NCBI GenBank assembly: GCA_033239005.1
Contig: BSQZ01000108.1
Coordinates: 1,104,501 to 1,168,500 of the forward strand
Direction of reading: 5' to 3'
Source: Lamellibrachia satsuma
Lineage: Eukaryota; Annelida; Polychaeta; Sabellida; Siboglinidae
Length of the DNA stretch: 64,000 nt
Shown one piece after another: positions 54,277-64,000 of the stretch; within the stretch, counting starts at the first letter, position 1; the number at the start of each line of letters is the position of its first letter. Both the position numbers and the translations under genes were made by a program. The notes beneath the pieces were generated by a model. It worked only from the letters and a program-made list of their open reading frames with translations, did no database searches and was not told the origin of the DNA.

Positions 54277-56882
54277 AGAAGGCTCTAGACAAGTTAGAGA
54301 GGGACGGAATCGTCGCAGATGTAGAACAACCTACACCATGGGTGAATAACTTGGTTATTACGGAAAAGCGGAATGGATCGCTGAGATTATGTATCGACCC
54401 GAAACCACTCAGTCGAGCGATTAAGCGTGAACAGTTCGAGATCCCGACACCTGAGGATGTGCAGTCGCGTCTAGCTGGAAAGAAAGTGTTTTCAGTGATA
54501 GATATGTCGATGGCGTACTGGCACGTCAGACTGTCGGATGAGTCCAGTTACCTCTGCACGTTCCACACGCCATGGGGCCGCAAAAGGTTCCTGCGCATGC
54601 CGTTTGGCATTAGTTCAGCTAGTGAAGTACTACAAAAACGCATGCAACTAACGTTTGGTGACATCAAAGGAGCGAACGTGATAGCTGACGACATCATCAT
54701 CGCGGGCGATGATGAACAAGATCACGATGCCATCATGCGTGCTGTCTTCCAGAGGGCAAGAGAACGAAACGTGAAGTTCAACTCGTCAAAGGTGCAGTTG
54801 AAACTCAATGAGGTGCTGTACATGGGACATGTAGTATCGGAAGCAGGCCTCAGCCCAGACCCTAGCAAAGTAAGAGCTATCGTCGACATGCCACTGCCTG
54901 AGGACAAGCGCGCAGTCCTGAGGTTTCTGAACATTGTGAAGTATCAGGCAAAATTCATCCCGCGAGAGTCGCACATCACTGGTCCTCTACGTGCGCTGCT
55001 GAAAGAGGACGCGGTGTGGTGTTGGACACAAGAGCATACACATGCAGTGAATGAGTTGAAGACAATTCTAAGCAGTTTGCCAGTACTGAGGTTCTACGAC
55101 GTGAACAAACCAGTAACGTTGCAGTCGGATGCGTCAAAGAGTGGACTAGGGGCGTGTCTTCTACAAGAAGGACAAATTGTTGCCTATGCGTCAAGGGCAC
55201 TAGTCGGTCCAGAACTACACTACGCACAGTTGGAGAAAAAACTGTTAGCGGTCGTTTTCGCGACTTCCCGGTTTCATCAGTACATTTATGGCAAGGAAAT
55301 CGAAGCGCAGACTGATCATAAGCCGCTTGAGATTATAATGAAGAAACCGATCGGAAACGCAACGGCACGCGTGCAACGTATGATGTTGAAGCTACAGCGA
55401 TACGAGATAAACCTGTCATACGTTCCAGGGAAGCTGCTGTACGTAGCCGACGCTCTCTCACGTGCTTACATAGATAGTGAGCCAGACAGGGAGCTCATTG
55501 ACGATGTTGAGATCATGGTCCACAGCGTTACAAAGAACTTCCCTGCAAGTACAGGACGACTCGAGCAAATCCGAAGTGCTACAGCCGATGACGTAACTCT
55601 TCAGCGACTACTTCAGGTTGTGATGAACGGCTGGCCAGAGTCGAGGACAGCTGTACCCGAGGACGTTAGACCATACTGGAACATGAGAAACGAGATGAGT
55701 GCAGACGACGGACTCGTGTTTGCAGGAGAAAGAATTGTTATTCCAGAGTCGATGAGGTCGGATATGCTGGAAGTGCTGCACGAACCACACATGGGGATGG
55801 AGAAGACGAAATCTCGAGCTAGATCAGCTATCTTCTGGCCGGGAATGTCGAAAGCAATCGAGGACACCGTCTCGAGGTGCAAAACATGCCTTCAGTTCGC
55901 CCGGAGCAATCAGAAGGAGCCGATGATAGCACACACAATCCCAGACGGCCCGTTCCGCAAAGTGGCAATGGACATTATGTCGTTCAAAGGTCGAGATTAC
56001 CTAGTAGTCGTTGACTACTATTCGAAGCATCCCGAGTTGGCACTGCTCGAGAACAAGACAAGCGAATGTGTCATCTCACATGTTAAGAGCATCAGTGCAC
56101 GTCATGGAATACCCGAAGAGATCGTAGTAGACAACCAACCGTTTGGTAGCTATAATTTTCGGCAATTCGCGGAGAATTGGGGTATCACAGTGACTACATC
56201 GAGCCCAACATATGCTCAATCGAACGGGCAGGCAGAGCGAGTCGTGCAAACGTTGAATTCGCTCCTCAAGAAGGCAGACGAAGAGGGTCGTGATCCCTAC
56301 ATAGCGATGCTAGAATATAGGAACACGCCGATCAGTGGACTCCGCTATGCACCAGCACAACTGGCAATGAGCCGACTACTCAGGTCAAAGTTGCCGACGA
56401 CCAAAGCCGTTCTTGAGCCGCGAGTCGTAAACGCGAAACACGACTTAACGGACGGACAGACACGGTTCAAACAGGGCTATGACCACGGTGCTACATCATT
56501 GAAGCCATTGAAGCCTGGTGATGTAGTACGTGTCCAGAGAAAGTGGGGCTGGGATCCCGCTATCGTTCAGCGGACACACAAGATTCCGAGGTCATACGTG
56601 ATCCAGCACGAGGGAGGAGAACTCCGCCGCAATCGTCGTCATCTACGGAGGACACGTGAGCAGCCGCCGCTGATTCTTCCTCAGATGGACGATCCCGACG
56701 CTCGAGAGGGTAACGCTCTTCAGATGCCGGTACCGCCAGACGTGCCGTCGCCACGAAGAGTCGTCGCTGTGCCGCCAAGAAGAGTCGTCGCTGAGCCACC
56801 TCCGTTAGAAGAGATTCCACAGAATGAACGATTCTCTAGATACGGTCGTGCAATCAGAAAGCCTATGCGATTTGACATTTAA
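54264..56882 (+). CDS. Pol reading frame: RT, RNase H, integrase
   Basis: 872 codons without interruption. The RT includes VFSVIDMSMAYW (about residue 75-86) and a catalytic box IADD (about 140-143) where YVDD is commoner. RNase H has its acidic residues in SDASKSG (about 288), AQLEKK (about 322) and QTDHKPL (about 351). Integrase has HEPHMGM and CKTC as the zinc-binding region (about 506-542), then D in AMDIM, D in VVDNQ and E in GQAERV with D-35-E spacing. The second block reads DNQPFG rather than DNGPQF. The C-terminus has the GPY/F-like KPGDVVRVQRK region and is Pro/Arg-rich. The frame continues upstream as linker sequence, so protease and RT were once one frame. Confidence 0.92.
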   Translation: MESLKKALDKLERDGIVADVEQPTPWVNNLVITEKRNGSLRLCIDPKPLSRAIKREQFEIPTPEDVQSRLAGKKVFSVIDMSMAYWHVRLSDESSYLCTFHTPWGRKRFLRMPFGISSASEVLQKRMQLTFGDIKGANVIADDIIIAGDDEQDHDAIMRAVFQRARERNVKFNSSKVQLKLNEVLYMGHVVSEAGLSPDPSKVRAIVDMPLPEDKRAVLRFLNIVKYQAKFIPRESHITGPLRALLKEDAVWCWTQEHTHAVNELKTILSSLPVLRFYDVNKPVTLQSDASKSGLGACLLQEGQIVAYASRALVGPELHYAQLEKKLLAVVFATSRFHQYIYGKEIEAQTDHKPLEIIMKKPIGNATARVQRMMLKLQRYEINLSYVPGKLLYVADALSRAYIDSEPDRELIDDVEIMVHSVTKNFPASTGRLEQIRSATADDVTLQRLLQVVMNGWPESRTAVPEDVRPYWNMRNEMSADDGLVFAGERIVIPESMRSDMLEVLHEPHMGMEKTKSRARSAIFWPGMSKAIEDTVSRCKTCLQFARSNQKEPMIAHTIPDGPFRKVAMDIMSFKGRDYLVVVDYYSKHPELALLENKTSECVISHVKSISARHGIPEEIVVDNQPFGSYNFRQFAENWGITVTTSSPTYAQSNGQAERVVQTLNSLLKKADEEGRDPYIAMLEYRNTPISGLRYAPAQLAMSRLLRSKLPTTKAVLEPRVVNAKHDLTDGQTRFKQGYDHGATSLKPLKPGDVVRVQRKWGWDPAIVQRTHKIPRSYVIQHEGGELRRNRRHLRRTREQPPLILPQMDDPDAREGNALQMPVPPDVPSPRRVVAVPPRRVVAEPPPLEEIPQNERFSRYGRAIRKPMRFDI

Positions 56883-57079
56883 TTGTGTTTTCAATACTAT
56901 TTGACATTTATAGTATTATTGATCTGTTTCACAACTGACCATTCTGTGACATTCTATGTGATTTTGATAGTCGATATAATGTGACTATATTAGCCTAGTT
57001 TGCTACTCGCTTGATATCAATTTATCCACAGCGAACATTCGTTAAAGCTGATGAATGGTTTCTTTTTGACTTTCTTACA

Positions 57080-57110
57080 TTTAAAGGAGGGATGTTTTAA
57101 AGGAGGGATG
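57080..57110 (+). other. Duplicated polypurine tract
   Basis: Two copies of TTTAAAGGAGGGATG lie immediately before the 3' LTR. One such tract primes plus-strand synthesis in Ty3/gypsy elements. Confidence 0.75.
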
Positions 57111-57113
57111 ACA

Positions 57114-57286
57114 TGTAATAGGATCGTTATAACTGGTGCGTTGTACAGCTACTAATTACAGTGTAGCCCTTTCACCGTTTTGGAGTAATAAAAGTTATGT
57201 TGTCTTCCGGTCGAATTCGAGTAGCACATGTTTAGTGTTCCCAGTCCTAATTAAACAAGCAATATGCTGCTTCATAAAGCATAACA
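57114..57286 (+). repeat. 3' LTR
   Basis: Begins TGTAATAGGATCG and ends GCATAACA, giving perfect TGT...ACA ends. Confidence 0.9.
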
Positions 57287-57429
57287 GACATGGGATAGAA
57301 AGTGGACATGCTGACAAAATATTTATAAACCCATAAATACAAAAGGGCTAGAATAAAAAGACAGTCTACAGTTAAAACCTAGATAAACAAACAAAAGGTT
57401 ATTTATAGACAGACATTTGATTAAAATAA

Positions 57430-57777
57430 CACGTACATATCATACAACGACCATGTAACCAACAAAGAGGTCCACAACAGAATCGAACAAGCCATCGGGG
57501 TCTACGAAGATCTAACGACGGTAAAGAGACGGAAGTTGAAATGGTATGGGCACGTCTCACGAACATCCGGCATGACAAAGACCACCCTGCAAGGCACCGT
57601 TAGGGGAGCAAGAAGACGAGGAAGACAGAGGAAGAGGTGGAAGGACAACATCAGAGAGTGGACATGCCTGGACTTCTCAGAGACACAAATGGCGGCAGAC
57701 GACAGGAAGAAGTGGAGACAGCTGGTTTCAAGGTCATCTGTGGTGCCCCAACGACACTACGGGTTACGAGATTGATG
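57430..57777 (+). mobile_element. 3' end of an RTE-like LINE
   Basis: The frame reads DHVTNKEVHNRIEQAIG, then RRKLKWYGHVSRTSGMTKT, GARRRGRQRKRWKDNIREW, and ends VVPQRHYGLRD and a stop. This is the conserved C-terminal tail of many metazoan endonuclease/RT elements. Everything upstream is missing. It is a different family from the two large RTE elements here. Confidence 0.75.
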
Positions 57778-57899
57778 ATTTGACTTGTGCATATGCATAT
57801 TTATAGAGAATAAATTCAGTTATCTCTAAAAGGAACATCATAGTCTAGTACAGTATATCTCCAAAGAGCACAATGAATTACATCAGAATATACCTTGAA
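57778..57899 (+). other. GST-D 3' flank
   Basis: Matches 2380-2480 downstream of GST-A, which anchors the paralogy beyond the retrotransposon. Confidence 0.6.
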
Positions 57900-58272
57900 C
57901 GTGTTTTGGGCAGGGAACTTATTATTATGACAGTTATTCTGATATTTTATTTGTTATGACAGTAATTCTGATAGTTTGTTTTGAAATTGTTTACTGTTAG
58001 TGCATTGACACAGTCGCTTAGTAGGTATTCCATGGTTTGATTACTCGCTGTGAAAAGAACTTGTGGCGTGCATCTAGTCGGCTGTGGTGCCGTACTATTG
58101 ACTTGTGTCTTCCTGGGCGGGGGGTATGGTTTAGCTCGAATATTTTCTTGGTGTCTATGTCAGTAAATCCATTAATAATCTTGAAAACTTCAAGCATGTC
58201 AGCCCTTTTCCTCCTATCTTGTACAGACAGGAGGCCACACTTTCGCAATCTTAGATAAACTGGGTTCATGAA
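57900..58272 (-). mobile_element. CR1-like LINE C-terminal fragment
   Basis: The minus-strand frame 58269-58018 reads VQDRRKRADMLEVFKIINGF, RPGRHKSIVRHHSRLDARHK and FFSQRVIKPWN. A frameshift then leads to LSDCVNALTVNNFK. It belongs to the CR1 group but is distinct from the CR1 copies in the GST-D intron. Confidence 0.7.
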
Positions 58273-59159
58273 TGAAATAGAATGGGTTCATGTATAATCG
58301 GAAATTCATTTTTATGCAAACAGTCGAAGACTGACGTGCGCTTTCAATGTTGAAATACTACTCTTCAAAGGTTCCAGGGAAATCTTATCAAACGTGTGGT
58401 GAACCACTCCGAATAGATGACAGTTGTAAGACAATAATCAACCATCATATTGAATCTACGATCATTACATGTCATCATTCCTTAGAAACGTGCATTATTT
58501 AAGGCTAATAAACTTTTCTGCGTTTAAGCACTAAACCAACTAACGCCAACAGAAATGAACAAGAATTTGCTAGTTGTAGCAAATAGCAAAAACAGCATGT
58601 TTTTGGGGATTGCAGTTTGAATTGTTACTCGATTGACACTTTTTTCTAATGTCAACGAAACTGAAAATATATGTACTCCCGCAGATAGCAAATGCATAAA
58701 TAAATGCTTAATGCAGTACATATTTGGGCTGTGGTACGGTTTATGAGGTCTCCTAAAATGTTACAATTTACTAAAAATGCGGGGCAAGTTGTAACAGCCA
58801 GCGGGGCAATTTAATTATAAAGTATGTTTTAAGTTTAACATTGTGGCAACATGTAACGTACCAGTATAACATATTAATGTTTAAAACTATTGATGAACTA
58901 GTTTGCAAAATAATTTGCATTAGTAGTTTTGTCTGTAGTACGCACGTGTGTTACAATTTATCCATATTACAACTAGCCCAAGTCTCCACTATCCTGTGCG
59001 AGATTAATTGCCATCCTTGGAAGGGTTCTGTGGTACTGGGGATTTCCACAGCATTTTAGATCTCACGAGAAATTTACAATTGTCTGAATTACGTTTTCCA
59101 CAGCCTCGACCGCCACCTCTGTGCAAGAGAGTAGAATGAGGCGACAAACACTGCCTATT
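58273..59159 (+). other. GST 3' flank and spacer, no gene seen
   Basis: 58280-58480 matches 2490-2694, and 58480-58760 matches 4673-4940, with the LINE absent: this is the empty site. 58760-59159 is unassigned. Confidence 0.55.
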
Positions 59160-59169
59160 CCTATGCTAT

Positions 59170-62100
59170 ACTTACTTACTTACTTAAGCCCTTAACTCCT
59201 CCTGGAGCATAGGCCATCCACAACATTTCTCCAGCGCCTCCTGTCTTGGGCAATCCTCTCCAGTTGTTGCCAGCCCTTCCCTGTTTGCTTGATGTCTGCC
59301 TCGAGGTCACGCCGCCAGGTGTTTTTTGGTCTCCCCATCTTTCTCTTGCCTTGGGGGTTCCATGTCAGGACCTGTCTCGTTATGTTTGTGGTTGGCTTTC
59401 TCAAGGTGTGGCCAAGCCATCCCCATCTCCTCTTAAGGATCCCTATCTCTATTTGGGCTTGGTGTGTTCTATCCCAGAGGTCTTTGTTGCTCACCCTGTC
59501 CATCCTGTGTATTCGGAGAATTCTTCTCAGGCAATGGTTGACAAATGTCTGGATCCTTATCAGTGTGGTCTTGTTTATTCGCCATGCTTCTGCTCCGTAC
59601 AGCAACACAGACTTTACATTTGTGTTAAACAAGCGTATTTTTGTGGTTTCTCCAATTACTTTTGACTTCCACACCTTTCTCAACAGGTGGAAAGCTACCC
59701 TTGCTTTGCTGATCCTTTTCTTTACGTCAGCCTCTTTCCCTCCATGCGTATCCACTATGCTGCCTAGATATCTGAAGTCTTTGACCTCGTCCAGTGTCTC
59801 TCCCTCAAGCATGATTAGTGTTTCGCAAGTAGCATTTGTTCTCAGGATCTTTGTTTTTCCTTTTGTTGATGTTCAACCCAACCCGCCCTGAAATCAATGC
59901 CAGTTCTGTTGTTTTGTCTTGCATCTGCCTATGGCTGTGAGACAGGAGTGCAAGGTCATCCGCAAAGTCCAGGTCATCAAGTTGGGTCAGCATCGTCCAC
60001 TGGATTCCATTTCGTTTCTCCTTGGTTGCTGTTTTCATGACCCAGTATATGACTAGAATGAAGAGGAATGGTGACAGTAAGCATCCCTGTCTCACCGCCG
60101 TCCTAACCTCAAAGTTCTTTGTAAGTTGACCTTCATGAATGACTCTGCATGACATTCCTTCATAGGAGTTTTTGATCATGTTGACTAGTTTCTTGGGCAC
60201 CCCATAGTGTCTTAGCACTTTCCAGAGTGTCTCCCTGTCCACACTGTCAAAGGCTTTCTCGTAATCAACAAAGTTGATGTATATGGATGAGTTCCATTCG
60301 ATGGATTGTTCCACTATGATTCGCAGTGTTGCAATCTGGTCAGTACACGATCTGTCCTGCCTGAAGCCTGCTTGCTGTTCACGCAGAGTTTGGTCCACTT
60401 TGCCTTTCATTCTCTCTAGGATTATTCTGTTTAGAATCTTCCCAGGTACTGACAACAACGTGATTCCTCTGTAGTTATCACAGCGGCTCAGGTCTCCTTT
60501 TTTGGGAATCTTGATAAGGTAACCTTCCTTCCATTCTGCTGGAATTTCTTCTTTTTCCCAGATCTCCTCAAAAAGACTGTACAGCATTTCTACTGAAGTA
60601 TTTACATCTGCCTTTAGTGCTTCTGCGGGATACCATCAGGGCCTGCTACTTTCCCATTTATCATATGTGCGATTGGCTTTTTTATGTCTTCTCTAGTGGG
60701 TTTATTACAGTCTATTGGGAGATCTGTCTCAGCTGGTTGTATGTCTGGTTGATTCTGCGGTACTGGTCTGTTGAGCAGCTCTTCAAAATGCTCTGCCCAT
60801 CTGTTAAGCTGTTTGTCTGCCCCCATCAGGACGATCCCATTTTTGTTTCTGATTGGCCGCTCTGATTTCTTAAACTTTCCAGCTAACTTCCTTGTTGTAT
60901 CGTAAAGTTGCTTCATGTTCCTGCTAGCTGCTGCCTTTTCTGCTTCTTGTGCAAGTCCCTCCACGAAGTTCCTTTTGTCTGTTTTGACACTTTTCTTCAC
61001 CTCTCTATTTGCTGCAGTGTGCTCTTTCTGAGCTGTTACCTTTGCCGCCCTTGTGCGGCTGCTGTTGACTGCTTCCTTCTTGTCTCTTCTGGTCTGTATT
61101 TTCCTCATTGTTTCTACTGAAATCCAGTCTTTCTGTTGGGGTTTCCTTCTTCCAATTATCTCTTCGCATGTGGTGTTTACTGCATCTTTGATGTGACTCC
61201 ATTGGCTGTTGATGTCTACTCCCTCATCTTCATCATACAGTTCTTGCAGGACTTTGAATCTATTAGCTAATGCAACTTTATATTCTTTTGCTGTGCTTGG
61301 GTCCTTCAGGAAATCCACATTATATCTTGCCTTTTGTCTTTCTTTTTCTACTCCATTTCTTCTTAGCTTGAGTTTTAGCCTGGCTGTTACTAGGTTGTGA
61401 TCAGACGCAACGTCAGCACCTCTCTTCACACGCACGTGTGAACACACTTCCCCCAATCACAATGTTGTTTATTGCACAGGCATTCACAAACCGCTCCCCA
61501 TTGTCATTCATCACACCCAGCCCATGAACTCCCATCACATTTTCATATCCTTGGTTGTCCGATCCAATCTTAGCATTGAAATCTCCCATAATCAGGTTGA
61601 TGTTTTTATCCCCTAAATTGCTCATGATATCAAGGAGTTGGTTGTAGAATTCATCTTTGGTTTCGTCAGTCTTGTCGTTGGTTGGGGCGTAGCACTGCAC
61701 TATGTTCATTTTAATCCTTTTGTTCTTTGTTCTAAAGGATGCTGTTAAGCACCTCGGTCCTCTGGCTTCCCAGCCAATAAGTGCTCTCTGTGCCTCCTTC
61801 CCCAATAAGAGGGCAACCCCCTCTGAGTGAGGGGCATCATCTTCATCGTGTCCGGAGTGTAGCATAAGCTCTCCTGTTGTTAGTCGCAGTCGTCCTGACT
61901 GGGTCCATCGGGTTTCGCAGAGCCCGAGTAGAGCGAGGTTGAATCTCCGCAATTCTGCTGCCACTTGGGCAGTTTTCCCCGCCTCGTACATTGTTCGCAC
62001 ATTCCATGTGCCGATGTTTAAATTTTTCCTGGTCGAAAGAAGAGTAGTCGGCATTGTGGCTTCCTTTTGGCTTTGACCGCAACACTTCATGCGCCTTGGT

Positions 62101-62257
62101 AAACCAGGCCCTACCTCTTCCAGGACAGACGTCGTAGTTTTATTTGTTGTGAATGTTTCTGTAGCGTTGGGTTTCTTTACAGGGTGGGGGTGCTAGCCCC
62201 ACGCCCAACCCTCCTCCTTTCTCAGCCGGGCTTGGGACCGTCCATGGCGGAGTTATG
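59170..62257 (-). mobile_element. Nearly full-length RTE-clade LINE
   Basis: Flanked by the 10-bp direct repeat CCTATGCTAT (59160-59169 and 62258-62267). On the minus strand the 5' region carries GGTCCCAAGCCCGG, then the endonuclease (62090-61413: GTWNVRTMYEAGK, GLCETRWTQ, MGDFNAKIG; and ASDHNLV after a deletion near 61440), a basic linker (61456-60614), the RT (60587-59805: KIPKKGDLSRCDNYRG, FVDYEKAFDSVDRETLW, LDFADDLALLSHS) and the C-terminal region (59812-59192: FRYLGSIVDTHGG, GWLGHTLRKP, GRPKNTWRRDLE). It ends in TAAG repeats. Lesions are one deletion in the endonuclease and single-base frameshifts near 60620 and 59868. All RT catalytic residues remain. Confidence 0.9.
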
Positions 62258-62267
62258 CCTATGCTAT

Positions 62268-63985
62268 GGCTATATTTAATATATTACATTTTAGGCATTC
62301 TAAATTATATTGTTGATTATGTCACCATGCGTATTGAATTGATGTGTCTGAATTACATTATTTACCAGCCATAATTCAGATATGAATATTATAAGGAAAA
62401 TGTTCAAGTCGCATTATCGCAAGCGTCTAGTCACTAGTGATCTCACACGTGTCGCCATCTAGTGGGATAGTGTCACATGAAAAATTAATACAACTTTCAA
62501 GCTACGTACATTTCGCGTTACATCCACTACACAGGGGATTGTGGGTATATATGTGTCTGCCACGTTGGTGTTGTTTGGCGTAGTTGACGTGTAAAAGTTG
62601 TTTTTACAGTCAAATCTTTTTGACACAAGGTGGATATTTAGCGTACAGAAGAATTTCCAGCACTCGCTGGGATAGCAGACAGGGTTAACAGTTGCATGTA
62701 ACCTTCAGAAGGTGAGTATCGAACGGTTTTGGATGACCACCACAAATCCGAATATGCCGGTCACGCAAGAAGTCGGTGACAAGCAGCTGACAGTCACAGC
62801 ATTTTGTCCTACTTTGGTTCCAAGCTGCCTCGTTTGACGTTGTTTTATACAATGTTGTTATATTTCGGACTTTAACCTTATAAAATATATGTTACGATGT
62901 ACATAGAATTCACAATAATGCCATTGCTGTAGCAGTTTTGGCGAACATCGTCAGTCAACACGGTGCCGGTGGGTACCCAACACGGTAACAATCGGTCTCA
63001 ATCACAGTCGGTACAATCGGACAGTTCACAGGCCGAGCGCTCCGGATAAATGTTTACTTTCATAAAGTGATAAACACAGAGACAGAGTTGTCTGCAGTAT
63101 ACTGATGGATGCATGTTTGTGCGGATACCCGTTCTTTGACATTTGTGACGTCATCATCGCGTCACTAAGTCATTGTTTTCTTCCAATTGTGGATTCATTC
63201 CACAACAATTTGACTTATCATTCTTTGAACATATATAACTTAGTTTTGATTCATGTTTAGAGAGCCATCCTTGCTCTAGAGACTACCTACACAGGAACAG
63301 TTTGTCTCAGAATTAATCTGCAAACATCAGTTCATATGACAGATGTTTTCATCAGCACGTTAATTATGTGTGCAGATGCCACAAAATGTGAGAATCACAG
63401 TTGCAATTTACAAGTGTGCAGCTGAAGCCTGCAGCAAAACACAATTGATGACAATGCAAAACAAACTACACAACACCCCATTCTAAATTTACTCTACATC
63501 AGAACAATTCAGTGTAGTTTGGATAAACACGAGGAGTATGTCACGCTGAGCAGGTGCCAGTGATTGAAGACGTGGTTAAATTACAGACCAATTTCATCCT
63601 GATTGGCAGAATGTGATTTTCAGAGAATCAGTGTTCAAAATTAAGGCCTTTTTATCAGCAGCTGCCAATTCAAAATTCTTCCTGCTGATTCAGTTAGACA
63701 AAATGCGCAAGTTATCGGCCCCACCTCACCAATTCATCTTGGCAGCCACGGCTGGGTCGGACTGTATTAGTGATGCACATTACAGTACTTAACAATCTAT
63801 GCTAATTTGGCATAAAATGCAATTGTGACAAACTACTTCCTTGCCAGCAAAAAAATTGCTGCAAAGGCGAAATCCACGTATGCACGGAAACCCTTTGCAT
63901 TTCTAACATAGATGCCTATTAGATGATTCACATTTAATTCGGACGTCAGTATCTTGGGGAATGCCAGGGAAACACCAAAGCAAAG
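62268..63985 (+). other. Right-edge region; possible 5' exon and intron of another gene
   Basis: An untranslated-exon candidate ends at 62711 with a perfect donor CAGAAG|GTGAGTAT. It is preceded by ACTACACAGGGGATTGTGGG and TATATATG at about 62525-62555. A start-codon candidate ATGGTGGATGAAGTT begins at 63986, preceded by an AG at 63966-63967. No protein similarity can be judged from five codons. Confidence 0.3.
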
Positions 63986-64000
63986 ATGGTGGATGAAGTT

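Larger units (their letters stand above)
52553..57286 (+). mobile_element. Ty3/gypsy LTR retrotransposon (4734 bp)
   Basis: Both LTRs are 173 bp, begin TG and differ at about 8 positions. The internal order is primer-binding site, Gag with two zinc knuckles, protease, reverse transcriptase, RNase H, integrase, polypurine tract: the Ty3/gypsy order. The 5' and 3' flanks align with continuous sequence downstream of GST-A (about 2075-2095) and GST-B, so this site was empty in the ancestor. The 4-bp flanks GTCA and GACA match at 3 of 4. Only a frame change near 54240 and one near the Gag start interrupt the coding region, which with the LTR similarity points to a fairly recent arrival. Confidence 0.92.

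Noticed and set aside
59246..59891. Long plus-strand frames opposite the RTE element
   Set aside because: They are antisense shadows of the conserved C-terminal domain encoded on the minus strand.

Overview
The window is AT-rich, repeat-dense genomic DNA from an animal. Spliced genes with GT-AG and GC-AG introns, tRNA-derived SINEs, four or more non-LTR families, MITEs, a Ty3/gypsy element and long microsatellites exclude a prokaryote. The only host gene family recognised is a cytosolic sigma-class glutathione S-transferase (GST). Its GGDGYFIGD and AKRPE motifs resemble mollusc sigma GSTs and their cephalopod S-crystallin relatives, so a marine lophotrochozoan, probably a mollusc, is my best guess. 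That is an inference, not a proof.

Layout. Four GST units lie head to tail on the + strand. GST-A enters from the left with only its last exon (1635-1802). GST-B (11524-16068) and GST-C (27033-31480) each have five coding exons, are open throughout and encode 207 and 206 residues. GST-D (46966-51865) keeps coding exons 1, 2 and 5, has lost exons 3 and 4, carries Asn in place of the catalytic Tyr8, and is probably a pseudogene. Each unit has a TATA-like core promoter, a short non-coding first exon, an AATAAA signal and a shared intergenic block. Units A/B and B/C are recent tandem segmental duplications of roughly 15 kb. The C/D spacer (32-46.7 kb) and the flank of D are more diverged.

Mobile DNA. 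Paralogous blocks act as empty and filled sites for one another. A jockey-superfamily LINE with an hAT-like MITE nested in it (8-bp target duplication) was present before the A/B duplication. A CR1 element entered block B later. GST-D has CR1 copies in its intron, two MITEs in its 3' region and a 4.73-kb Ty3/gypsy element (173-bp LTRs) just downstream. Two RTE-clade elements (38.4-41.2 kb, and 59.2-62.3 kb on the minus strand with a 10-bp target duplication), an L2-like LINE, a pogo-like transposase relic and an RTE tail fill most of the rest.

Most interesting signals. (1) In GST-B and GST-C the first coding intron and the last intron hold inverted copies of one ~0.5-0.7 kb sequence, so the pre-mRNA could fold around coding exons 2-4. 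(2) A TATA/initiator/splice-donor module is conserved 2-9 kb upstream of each GST and could be a second promoter. (3) Exon 3 ends at a conserved GC donor. (4) A cluster of palindromes and tandem repeats at 32.6-35.1 kb looks like foldback DNA. (5) Two related unidentified reading frames lie at 45.1 and 46.0 kb. The right edge (62.3-64 kb) may hold the start of another host gene.
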